Positions 28,236-38,000 of a DNA stretch of 42,551 nucleotides are shown in pieces; position 1 is the stretch's first letter, and every line of letters begins with the position of its first letter. Position numbers and translations under genes: made by a program. Source of the stretch: Tritrichomonas foetus. Lineage: Eukaryota; Parabasalia; Tritrichomonadida; Tritrichomonadidae. The stretch spans positions 1-42,551 of the forward strand of contig MLAK01000965.1 in the NCBI GenBank assembly GCA_001839685.1, given 5' to 3'. A model generated the notes under the pieces. That model ran no database searches. It was not told the DNA's origin and saw only the letters and a program-made list of their open reading frames with translations.

Positions 28236-28240
28236 TGTGA
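28236..28240 (-). promoter_or_regulatory. Candidate initiator (Inr) TCACA
   Basis: TCACA on the minus strand fits TCAYW, with the A 5 nt before the kinase ATG, within the range of trichomonad 5' UTRs. The evidence is the motif only. Confidence 0.3.
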
Positions 28241-28538
28241 TTTTTTTGAATTCATAAGAATGCCTTTGAATGATTTATTCGATTATTTTCACAAATAATT
28301 CAGCGAGTTAAACATTTTTCTCAAAAATTCATATAGTAATTTAATTATTTCTTATGTACATCGTTGGCGATTCATGTGATATTATTATGGATATTAGGTT
28401 GGAAAAGCAAAAAAATGACTTGTAGATTAGATGTATACAAACCAAATAGTCTTAACGTACGAAATCNCTAAAATGATCCTTATCATCAGTATTACTTAAT
28501 ACCATCAGTCAAAAATCAAAACCCAAATAGCTAAAAGA

Positions 28539-28637
28539 ATGACGAAAATTTCCCTTATCGCAAACTTCGCAAATGGCCGAATTCAAAAATATTTCGAAAA
28601 TGATTCTGAAGAAGCTATTGTTTCAGTTTTCGGGTGA
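28539..28637 (+). CDS. Short frame in TIR element copy 1 (32 aa)
   Basis: An ATG frame starting MTKISLIANFANGRIQKYFE and ending at TGA 28637, repeated exactly on the minus strand of copy 2. Its composition is less AT-driven than its flanks, so it may be a remnant exon or peptide of the parental transposon. No family recognised. Confidence 0.25.
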   Translation: MTKISLIANFANGRIQKYFENDSEEAIVSVFG

Positions 28638-28959
28638 ACAGCTTTCAGTCAATTGTTAAATCTATTTTTTATAGTTATGAGCCATATTTATTCATAGTTT
28701 TGAAATTTTGCAACAATTAAACCGAAAAAAGAGCGATTTTGGAGAAAGCCTAAAAAAAAAATTGTGAGAAGCTTTTTTTCCAAGAATCATAAAGATTATA
28801 ATACTGCTTCCTATAATTCTATTTACACTTCTTCTATCGATTTTTAATTAAAAATCGCGAAAATTTTGATAGTTTTAACTCAGTGATGTTGAATTAATTC
28901 AATTTCCATTTGACAAATAAGAATGTATTGAAATCTTTTCTGTCATAAAATTTTAGTAT

Positions 28960-29223
28960 ATGAAGAAAATAGACTGGCAGTCCTCAACAGCACATTCTCA
29001 AGCAGGTATACAGATACAACGATTGAAAGACCAAATCAAGAAAAATGGAATACAATATGTTTTTTTCCAGACTCAATGCCAAGTGAATTTTCTGATGACT
29101 CGCCATTTAGATGGCAAAACATTCGTAATCTTCTCATTGATGCCTAAATTTTTTTTATTTATATCAAAATTATTAATATTTTTTTTTTTATACTTCATTT
29201 TTGTATTTTGGAAAACATTATAA
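28960..29223 (+). CDS. 87-aa ORF of TIR element, copy 1
   Basis: Starts MKKIDWQSSTAHSQAGIQIQ. Residues 1-65 are mixed and protein-like (RLKDQIKKNGIQYVFFQTQC, NFLMTRHLDGKTFVIF). Residues about 63-87 are a very hydrophobic Phe/Leu-rich run that could be one membrane span, or simply T-rich DNA translated. It is preserved identically in both element copies. I recognise no DDE residues, zinc finger or HTH. It may be the stub of a transposase N-terminus or an accessory protein; translation is unproven. Confidence 0.45.
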   Translation: MKKIDWQSSTAHSQAGIQIQRLKDQIKKNGIQYVFFQTQCQVNFLMTRHLDGKTFVIFSLMPKFFLFISKLLIFFFLYFIFVFWKTL

Positions 29224-29536
29224 TTTTCGATGGAGGGTCATATGATAATAAAAAGCACGATTTATGATAAGAAATAATCAAGATATTAATGCTATAAAAT
29301 CACTTTTTATCTCAATAATTCTCAGAAATTTCTGTGGGGTTTATTTTTTTCTCACAATTTTTTTTTGGATTTGGTTTTCTCTGTATCTTGATTATTAAAT
29401 TATAATATTTATATATTATTAATAGGATTACAATTAAATAATATTTAGATGACTATAATATCAACAATTATTCATTTAGATCTCTCAATAGTCTTCTACA
29501 TCTAGAGCTAGTTAGTTTGTATACATCTTGTAGATT

Positions 29537-29723
29537 TATAGATTTTCAGATAGTTGATAAATTTTTCATTCAATATTTGAATGAATTTGAGTTCGGAGAA
29601 TTAAAAAGCGAATGAACCAATTCTCAAATTTTGAATACAAATAGTTTCAGGATTTATTATTCAAAAGAAAAATCACAATATTTTCTAAAACAAAAAAGAT
29701 CTATTCCCAATATTGTTGATTGA
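29537..29723. other. Unique spacer between the two inverted elements
   Basis: The single-copy DNA left between the two target-site duplications. It contains AT-rich dyads such as ATTCAATATTTGAAT and no ORF. Its presence shows the pair is two insertions and not one fold-back element. Confidence 0.7.
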
Positions 29724-30839
29724 CGAAAAATAGATGTATACAAACTAACTAGCTCTAGATGTAGAAGACTATTGAGAGATCTAAATGAATAATTGTTGAT
29801 ATTATAGTCATCTAAATATTATTTAATTGTAATCCTATTAATAATATATAAATATTATAATTTAATAATCAAGATACAGAGAAAACCAAATCCAAAAAAA
29901 AATTGTGAGAAAAAAATAAACCCCACAGAAATTTCTGAGAATTATTGAGATAAAAAGTGATTTTATAGCATTAATATCTTGATTATTTCTTATCATAAAT
30001 CGTGCTTTTTATTATCATATGACCCTCCATCGAAAATTATAATGTTTTCCAAAATACAAAAATGAAGTATAAAAAAAAAAATATTAATAATTTTGATATA
30101 AATAAAAAAAATTTAGGCATCAATGAGAAGATTACGAATGTTTTGCCATCTAAATGGCGAGTCATCAGAAAATTCACTTGGCATTGAGTCTGGAAAAAAA
30201 CATATTGTATTCCATTTTTCTTGATTTGGTCTTTCAATCGTTGTATCTGTATACCTGCTTGAGAATGTGCTGTTGAGGACTGCCAGTCTATTTTCTTCAT
30301 ATACTAAAATTTTATGACAGAAAAGATTTCAATACATTCTTATTTGTCAAATGGAAATTGAATTAATTCAACATCACTGAGTTAAAACTATCAAAATTTT
30401 CGCGATTTTTAATTAAAAATCGATAGAAGAAGTGTAAATAGAATTATAGGAAGCAGTATTATAATCTTTATGATTCTTGGAAAAAAAGCTTCTCACAATT
30501 TTTTTTTTAGGCTTTCTCCAAAATCGCTCTTTTTTCGGTTTAATTGTTGCAAAATTTCAAAACTATGAATAAATATGGCTCATAACTATAAAAAATAGAT
30601 TTAACAATTGACTGAAAGCTGTTCACCCGAAAACTGAAACAATAGCTTCTTCAGAATCATTTTCGAAATATTTTTGAATTCGGCCATTTGCGAAGTTTGC
30701 GATAAGGGAAATTTTCGTCATTCTTTTAGCTATTTGGGTTTTGATTTTTGACTGATGGTATTAAGTAATACTGATGATAAGGATCATTTTAGTGATTTCG
30801 TACGTTAAGACTATTTAGTTTGTATACATCTCGAAAAAT
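29724..30839 (-). mobile_element. 1100-bp TIR element, copy 2 (inverted), with 8-bp target-site duplication
   Basis: The element is 29732-30831 and is the reverse complement of copy 1 over its full 1100 bp. It has its own exact 8-bp duplication CGAAAAAT (29724-29731 and 30832-30839), different from that of copy 1, which fixes the true ends of the family at AGATG...CATCT. The near-zero divergence implies very recent transposition. Together the two copies form a 1.1-kb-arm inverted repeat with a 203-bp loop between the element ends. Confidence 0.93.
30037..30300 (-). CDS. 87-aa ORF of TIR element, copy 2
   Basis: Exact duplicate, on the opposite strand, of the ORF at 28960-29223, with the same MKKIDWQSS start and hydrophobic C-terminus. 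The same caveats apply: no recognisable domain, coding status unproven. Confidence 0.45.
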   Translation of the reverse strand: MKKIDWQSSTAHSQAGIQIQRLKDQIKKNGIQYVFFQTQCQVNFLMTRHLDGKTFVIFSLMPKFFLFISKLLIFFFLYFIFVFWKTL

Positions 30840-31666
30840 AATGAATGGTTAATCCATTGTTCATGAAATAGACCTTTTTTAATAATCGATAATTGTGTAT
30901 ATTTAAATTCTTTCTCTGAGATCATGATATCGTTGCAAATTGTTTTGACAAGTTTATGTTATTTATTTTGGATTATTGAAAACTTGAAAAACTTTCAATT
31001 TTCTTTCAAATATTGAAAATGATTATTACATTAATTCAATGGATTCTTGGTAATTCAGAAATAACAACGATAAAAAAACATTGAATCGATTGAATTTTTA
31101 AATCACTAAAAATTTGGAATAATTATTTTTTTCGAATTTTCGCAAATCATCATCTGTATGCGATACTGAAATATATCTCTGAATGATTCACCGAATAATG
31201 AAAAAAGGATTTGAATTCCAAAATTCAATATAAAAAATAATTAGTACAGAAAAAGTTACATTGTATTCATTGAATCCTTACATTCATAAAATGAAAGAAA
31301 TTTTCATTGTTGCTAATCGGGATCACTCAGAAACAAAAATAGAATTATTCATTATATTTTCTAATGTGTAATACAATACATATAAAAAGAATTTAACATC
31401 ATTAAATAATATTTTTTGAATCATTGAAGCTTTCGGCAATTCTAGAATATATCATAATTTCTCTGGTCTACAAAATTTTTCATTTTTACATTTTTTTCTA
31501 ATAAGCTCCTGAAATCAGACTTTCCAACTCTATTCTTAAGATTGTTTTCAATTTATCGTCATCATCAAAATTCACCTATCATAAACGGTTAATTCATTAA
31601 GGTGAAATTGTTGATAATTAGTCGGAGGTTAAACATCATTAAGTTATCCACAGATTGAGCCGAGCG
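30840..31666. other. AT-rich intergenic region upstream of the RRM gene
   Basis: About 830 bp without supported ORF, RNA or repeat. TCATT at about 31635-31639 could serve as an initiator some 30 nt before the ATG at 31667. Confidence 0.4.
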
Positions 31667-32431
31667 ATGGAGGAAAAAAGTCGAGTAATTTTTGTTGGCA
31701 ACCTTCACCAAAATACAAACGAAGAAACTCTAGCAAATTTATTTCGCGATTCCGGACAAATTATGAAGATTAACATCCTGCGAACTCCTGACGGACGATC
31801 GAAAGGATATGCATTAATTACTTTCGAAGATGTAGAATCAGCTGAAAAAGCGCTCAAAAGACACGAGTCATTTATCGACGGAAATTATATTAGAGTTGAA
31901 TATGCAAGGCCGAAGCCAGAACGTCGTCCAGAATCAGGAAGGGATGGATCCCGTTTTCGAGACCGAGATTCGACAAGCGGAAGAAGCGAAAAAAGCAGTA
32001 GTCGTCATCATCGCCATCATCATCGTCACCATCATCATCACAGAAAGCATCACAAGCACCACCGCAAGCAGAGTAGCGACTATTCCGATGAAGGCGAAGA
32101 AGGAAGTTCACATTCAAATGGTGAAAATGAAGGTGAAATCAAACCAGTTGAGAACGATAAAAAATCACACAAAAATTACTCAGATTCTGAGGGTGAAAAA
32201 AATGACTATTCTGAAGATTCACATCAAAGTCGTCGAAAATCAAAGAAATCTAAGAAAGACAAAAAAGAAAGGAAATCATCAAAAAGAGAAAAATCTAGAA
32301 AAGACAAAAAAGAGAAATCTAAGCATCGAAGCAGTCGATCCCGCTCAAAGAAAAGTAGCAGCAGGCATCATCATAGAAGGAGGTCAAGTTCATCTGACTC
32401 ATATTCATCATCGCCATATTACTCTGACTAA
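31667..32431 (+). CDS. RRM protein with RS/SR-like and His-rich tail (SR-type splicing factor)
   Basis: The frame opens at a TTG (31655), but the first ATG is at 31667 (254 aa). A single RNA recognition motif occupies about 6-80, with RNP2 VIFVGNL (7-13) and RNP1 KGYALITF (46-53). The tail contains RPKPERRPESGRDGSRFRDR, a striking His-rich tract (RHHRHHHRHHHHHRKHHKHH, about 112-131), acidic Ser/Glu stretches and long K/S/R runs ending with SRSRSKKSSSRHHHRRRSSS. One RRM plus an RS-like tail suggests an SR-type pre-mRNA processing factor, probably nuclear and regulated by phosphorylation. His tracts of this kind can target nuclear speckles in animals (established there, inferred here). Confidence 0.92.
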   Translation: MEEKSRVIFVGNLHQNTNEETLANLFRDSGQIMKINILRTPDGRSKGYALITFEDVESAEKALKRHESFIDGNYIRVEYARPKPERRPESGRDGSRFRDRDSTSGRSEKSSSRHHRHHHRHHHHHRKHHKHHRKQSSDYSDEGEEGSSHSNGENEGEIKPVENDKKSHKNYSDSEGEKNDYSEDSHQSRRKSKKSKKDKKERKSSKREKSRKDKKEKSKHRSSRSRSKKSSSRHHHRRRSSSSDSYSSSPYYSD

Positions 32432-33427
32432 TTAATCACTATACAACATTCCATATTCATACATTTTGTTAAACAATCACATATAATTACTCTTATTTTT
32501 ATTCGAAATCATCAAAAACTGTATATTTCTATTTAGTATATTTAATGAAAGTTAAGTTTATTTGATTCCATCGTGAACATTTAAGGCCAAATAAAAGGTC
32601 AAATTATTGAAAAGTGTTCACTTAAAATTTGGTCGCACTTTAGATAAGTATAAAGTTGTTGACTCATTACTAAAACAATCAAAGTTTGGTCGCAAGATTT
32701 ATAAACTTTGGTCGTAATATAGATGCATCCACTTCATTTACAATATCAATGATTTATGAATGATTCATGAATATTTTAATAATAATATAACAAAATGTAA
32801 TAATGAATAATGTGAATATTATTTTCTGACATAGTTTTTTATTGCTATTATTCAGTGGGTGTTCTATGTAAAGATGAATTCTCTCAACCGAAATAATGTG
32901 AATGAGGATGGAATTGATTTGATGCTTCATTGATGTTGTACTATGTGATATATGTTAAATAGAGAAAAGGACTTCTGAAAATAATCATAGATAAATAAGA
33001 ATGAATTCATCATCATGAAAACTTTCACACTTTTTTTCCTCAAAACATCAGAAAAATCGTAAATTTCTCCATTGATCATAATTGATGGAAATAATCGTAC
33101 TTTTCTCTACATAAAATGGATTTATCTCAAAAATTTCAGAATAGCCTCAAAAATTGTAAAAGCAATGATTCTACACAAAAAACCAAATAAAGATATTATT
33201 GTTAATTTGTTCCTTTTTCGTCTAGAAAATATCTATTTTTGTTTGAGATTTCTGATAGAACTTTTTTAGAATGTAATTGAATTTTTTGACACTATTTCAA
33301 TAAAAGACAACATTTTCAGAGAATTTCGTTTTTTTAAATTGAGATAGAAACCAAAAATGATGAATTCAAAAATGATTATATTAAATTATATTCTCAATTT
33401 TTTCAATGTTTTTTAGAATTCTAAACA
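32432..33427. other. Intergenic region with a dispersed repeat and TTTGGTCG motifs
   Basis: Contains the second copy of the 50/51-bp repeat (32573-32622) followed by three spaced TTTGGTCG motifs (32628-32714). A 65-codon frame at 33072-33269 begins at TTG and is not supported as a gene. The rest is AT-rich spacer before the Sel1-repeat gene. Confidence 0.5.
32573..32622. repeat. 50-bp dispersed repeat, copy 2
   Basis: Runs from GTGAACATTTAAGG to AAAAGTGTTCACT and matches the reverse complement of 3081-3131 with a few substitutions and a one-base length difference. The inverted ends are GTGAACA/TGTTCAC. Confidence 0.7.
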
Positions 33428-34651
33428 ATGAACTCTGTTTTCGCTCTCACATCTCCCGATGAACTCCAGTCTCGCGCCGACCATGGAGAAGCAGAATCAC
33501 AATATCGTTTTGCAAAGAAAATCTTCACTCAAGACGGAACAAATCTCGATCGCTCAGTTGCTGCGAAATATTTCAAAATGGCGGCTGATCAAGGCCACCC
33601 CAAAGGTCAAAACGGATACGGTGCATGTCTCGAATTCGGAATCGGCGTCAAAAGTGACATGAAAGCCGCTGCCCGCTATTATGCAATGTCAGCATCTCAA
33701 GGTGACCCCATTGGTCAATTAAATTACGGTATTTGTCTTTTGAACGGGTACGATGTACCCAAATACGTTCCACAAGTTGAAGAAGACAAAAAAAAGAAGG
33801 TTATGTATGACGATTTATCCGCTTTGACTTTGAAAAACTTACTCGACAATGGAAATATCGGCGACCTCGATTTAATGAATTTAATGAACGGAAATAACCC
33901 GCAAAACAACGGCAGCACGAATAATTTGAATAATTTATTTTTTTCATCAAATTTCAATAATTTCAATTTCAATACAGGCAGAAACGATAGCGCAGCTGGA
34001 GGGATGAATGGATTAAACGGTCTCGCCAGTTTTTATAATGGCGGCAAAAATCAATTAAAAGGGAACTTCCCAATTCCCCCGCCAGTCGAAGACGAAGACG
34101 ATGACGAGAATTCAAACCGAGTTTTTGTGCAATCGTCGATTTCAAACAATCAAATTATTTCGAATAATAATTCTGCCTCACAAACGAGGCAGAGTAAGAA
34201 AAAATCAAGTAGGAATCCAAATAACCAAGTTGCTTCATCGCCAACACAAGGAAATGTGCTGAATTCTTATCTGAAAGAAAAAGAAAATGGAAACAAAAAG
34301 AAAGCAATTGACACTCCGCCGCCATCGGCTTATTTTCAATATTCAGCTGACAATGGTGATGTCAGTGCGCAAAGCATATATGGAAGATGCCTCCTGAGAG
34401 GCGAAATTGTCGGTCAGGATTTTCAAGCAGCAGAAAAATACCTCCAGAGTGCGGCTGACCAGGGAGACAGTGATGCAAGAAGATGCTTCATGTACTACTC
34501 AACAATTTCTGAGAGAAGGGCAAGAACATCACTGTCTAATCATGGTTCTTCTGGGAAAAAAGAAAGCAGGATATTCAGTGGAGCTCTTGGTGGGAAGAAG
34601 GATGTGCGTGCACGATCGGTTTTACAGTCTGTCACAGCGAGAAAAAGATGA
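33428..34651 (+). CDS. Sel1-like (TPR-type) repeat protein, 407 aa
   Basis: Starts at the ATG at 33428. Sel1-like repeats occur at about 22-105 (AAKYFKMAADQGHPKGQNGY, LEFGIGVKSDMKAAARYYAM, SASQGDPIGQLNYGICLLNG) and again at about 300-357 (AYFQYSADNGDVSAQSIYGR, FQAAEKYLQSAADQGDSDAR). Between them lies a roughly 190-residue Asn-rich, disordered insertion (NNPQNNGSTNNLNNL, SNFNNFNFN) with an acidic patch and a PPPP motif. The C-terminus is basic. Sel1 solenoids usually scaffold protein complexes (ER-associated degradation, cell-cycle or signalling adaptors); the specific role here is unknown. There is no signal peptide, so it is likely cytosolic. Confidence 0.92.
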   Translation: MNSVFALTSPDELQSRADHGEAESQYRFAKKIFTQDGTNLDRSVAAKYFKMAADQGHPKGQNGYGACLEFGIGVKSDMKAAARYYAMSASQGDPIGQLNYGICLLNGYDVPKYVPQVEEDKKKKVMYDDLSALTLKNLLDNGNIGDLDLMNLMNGNNPQNNGSTNNLNNLFFSSNFNNFNFNTGRNDSAAGGMNGLNGLASFYNGGKNQLKGNFPIPPPVEDEDDDENSNRVFVQSSISNNQIISNNNSASQTRQSKKKSSRNPNNQVASSPTQGNVLNSYLKEKENGNKKKAIDTPPPSAYFQYSADNGDVSAQSIYGRCLLRGEIVGQDFQAAEKYLQSAADQGDSDARRCFMYYSTISERRARTSLSNHGSSGKKESRIFSGALGGKKDVRARSVLQSVTARKR

Positions 34652-35031
34652 TACTTTTCTTTTCTTTTATTTTATTGCGAATGTATGTAAAAAACAAATT
34701 AATGTTCTTTTTTTGGTGTATTATATTTTTGATTTGTACAATAATCTTCTTCATTGGTAAGTTCTTCAAATATGTAAAAATGTCTTAAATGACTCTTAAT
34801 GGGAAAAAGCCAATCTCTTTTTCTCACCAAAAGATAGAAAATCTTTTTCTCACCAAAAAATAGAAAACAAATCCGAAACTGCAAAAATTAATCATAAAGT
34901 AAGGGGAAAAAAATCTCAATTAGTGTTAGAGGAATTGAGTGAATTATATATTTTGGTTTTATTAAAACATTTAATAAAAATAAAAACAAGAAATAGAGTG
35001 AGGGTGAAATACATACAAAATCAGATAAAAT
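34652..35031. other. Convergent intergenic region with a short duplication
   Basis: Shared 3' flank of the Sel1 gene (+) and the BEACH gene (-). A segment containing CTTTTTCTCACCAAAA and ATAGAAAA is present twice in tandem at about 34815-34868. Otherwise AT-rich. Confidence 0.5.
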
Positions 35032-38000
35032 CTATTTTGTTGAAACTTCAAAAGCATCAACATTAATTGAATTTTGACGTCCTTGGATTTTCGCGACTTT
35101 CAATTTAAATAATTTTCTTTCCTTTATCACAACGAATTGACGTGTCTTAAAGTCAATTTTGATTACACGAACAGATCCATCAATATGACCAGTTACAATG
35201 TATCTATTATATACAGAAAATCCACAAGCAACAATATCCATTGCTGTGACAATTTGAGGAAGTTCAATTTTCCTTACAAGTTCTCCACTCAGTGAATACA
35301 TGAACAATTCCTTATCACGTGTCAAAAACAAATAATTTGTTTCTTCGTCAAATTTAGCAACTTTTACATTATTAAGTGAAATTGTTGAAATTACCATTGA
35401 ATTAGATATGCACCAAATAACTACTTCTTTTTGACAAATAGTTGCACATAAAAATTGATGAGAATGCAAAACTGAGAATTTTGTATCATTACATTGGATT
35501 TGTCCAATAAGTTTAATACCAATATTTTTGGTTCGAATGAACATATAAACAGAAGCAAGAGAAACTGAAAAAGTAATTACAACAAAGTCACTTGATATGT
35601 GAACATCACGTTTGAAAAATAGAGAAGGATGGATTTCTATTGGTTTAATGTATTGATTAGATGTAGAATTTATAATAATTTCAAAGTTTTCATTAATTCT
35701 TACAGAAATATCATTTGAAAGTTTATATGGGACATTTTCGAATATTTTTGGATGAAATGTAATATTCATTGGATTAATAAAACTATGCTTTGAATACGCA
35801 GGATGCGGATTTTCAAAGACTTTCTTTGGTACTTGTCCACATTGAAGCATCCAAGCTCTTTGCTGTTCAGGATTTTCATTAATTTTTGTAGTTATGTAAG
35901 ATAAGGGTGAATAAACATTGATATCTTCTTCAGAAGCTTGTTTTACACCAAAATTCAAATCAATCCACGCGTTTAATTTATTTCGAACATTTTCATTTTC
36001 CAATGAATAGCGAATAAGCTCAATAAAATAGTAAATATTATTTTGAGCCCATTCAGGAAGAACCAAATCGAAAGTGTCGCCATTTGGTAAAACAAATTTA
36101 TTTTTATTAAGGAGGATTTCTGGGAATGCGAAAACTTCTGGGGGGAGTTCATAAATTGTCTTTTTATTTACTGATAAATGCATGCTTATGTTCATGAAAT
36201 TCCTTTCTCCTTTATCCCAACCATCATTCATAAACCATTGATGATAACAAAATGGTGCAAGTCTCAAATTCAATGAAGTTACAATAATGGCATTTGAAAC
36301 ATTTTCTGAATGATGATATTTTTGACTCCGAAAGCGTGCTTCATACATTGAAACATCATTATTTTCGGCTGTTTGAATTGGTTTTTGAAGGTTTCTTAAA
36401 TTTTCAGGATTTGCTATTTCTTCATACAATAAATCAAAGTTTTTAATAATTCGTGGGAAAATTGGATAAGCTGAAAAATCCGAAAAACTTCGAAGTCCAA
36501 AAAAGTTGACGGTTTCTAGATATTCTTTATTTGAAATGTCATTAGTCATCCAATGCTGTTGTAATCCAGAAATGTTCAAATTTAGTGCAGAAACCGGAAA
36601 GATTGGGAAGAAAGTGAATTCAAGAATGAAATGACCATTTGAAGCACTAAATACTAAAATTGATGAATCTTTTGAAGATGAAATATATTTTGTTGATAAA
36701 ATAATGTCAGTTTGTTGAACAACAATTAAAAAGTGACCACAAAACATTGAATATGGACCAAATTCATTCGATAGAAATGATTCGGCTAAATGAGGAGAAT
36801 GATCGAGAAGAATTAGATTTCCATCTTTAAGTGCTGCATCAGTAAGAATAAAAAATGTTGTATCATTTTTACTAAAGCAAATTGAAGAAACTCGGAAATG
36901 TTGTCGAATTAAGGTACACATTCCGTATTTCATGTCGATGTCACCATGCATCATCTTGAAGAGTTGGAGTAAAGATGAAGAATTGCAGTTGAAAAGAGCA
37001 GAGCGACGATATAAATCGGAAGGAAGTTCTTCCGAAATTTCTTGTCCATTTTTAATGTAATTCTTCAAATGCAAAATATGATAATCACATTCCAACATTT
37101 TAACACCATTCACTTCAATACTTGAAGTTTCAAAATTAGCATTATTCACGTCATTATATTTATTATTATTTTCATGATCAAAATTATTATTATTGTTGTT
37201 TCCAGTATTATCTTTAATATTGTTTTCATTATTATTTGTTAAAGTGTTGTTATTTGTTTGGTTAATTGGTGAATTTGAACGATTTTGGATGTTTGGTGTT
37301 TGAATCGTGACAAATGATGGTGCACAAGTAACTGGACATGTGATTGGAGCAACAAAAGGAGAAACATGGTAACTTCTCACAGGCAGAGTTCGTGCTTGAC
37401 TTTTATGCGAAACATATTTATAATAAAACAACGAACACATATTTTCTTTTGCACGCAGTTGAAGATTCAATCCATAATAAAATTGTTGACTTTCAATGAA
37501 ATACAATGAAAGTGATTTGGCCAAGAATGTTGCAATGTAATTTCCTAAAAGTTGTTCTTGATCAAGGGGAAGAGGTGAATATGAAAGTGTTTCAATTGAC
37601 GAATAAAATTTATTTTCCTTCTCATCGTTGAAAATGGTATTAAACTGTTCCACAACTCTTGAAAATTCAGGTTTACATAATGTTTCATAAGAATCTGAGG
37701 CAATTATGAGTTGACAGAAGGGAATATTGTTGTTTAAAGCCGGGCTTTCACTTCGACTCTTTAATTGGAGAAAATAATTATCAATAATTGAATCAAAATC
37801 CTCTATCTGGTTCATAACAAGCAAATACATGAAAAGAATTGAAAGTTTTGGAAGAAAATCGAGAATCACAATTTGATATTCAAGGATCTTTTTAACAACA
37901 TTTGATGGTTCAGCGACATAATTAAAGGAAAAGATGAAAAATGGAACAAATGAAGTGAAAATTTCCCTGGATTTACAAATTCCAACAATTTCTGTATACA

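Larger units (their letters stand above)
28421..29536 (+). mobile_element. 1100-bp TIR element, copy 1, with 8-bp target-site duplication
   Basis: The element is 28429-29528. It begins AGATGTATACAAAC and ends in the complement GTTTGTATACATCT, with the inverted match extending imperfectly for about 20 bp. It is flanked by an exact 8-bp direct repeat TGTAGATT (28421-28428 and 29529-29536), so this is an independent insertion. It is identical to copy 2 (29732-30831, opposite strand) except C versus T at 28443 and an ambiguous base at 28467. It encodes no recognisable transposase, only an 87-codon ORF (28960-29223) and a 32-codon frame (28539-28637). It is therefore probably non-autonomous. The 8-bp duplication fits hAT, P or Merlin-like superfamilies, but the ends match none that I know. 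Confidence 0.93.

Noticed and set aside
28421..29537. A 9-bp target-site duplication (Mutator-like) for the 1100-bp element
   Set aside because: Nine bases can be made to fit one copy by shifting the end, but the shift that suits copy 1 fails in copy 2; only 8 bp with the same ends fits both.
28429..30831. A single large fold-back element or an assembly palindrome
   Set aside because: Each arm has its own different perfect 8-bp duplication and its own pair of terminal inverted repeats, and a unique spacer separates them, so two insertions explain the data better.
33072..33269. 65-codon plus-strand frame before the Sel1 gene
   Set aside because: It begins only at TTG and shows no recognisable features; probably chance.
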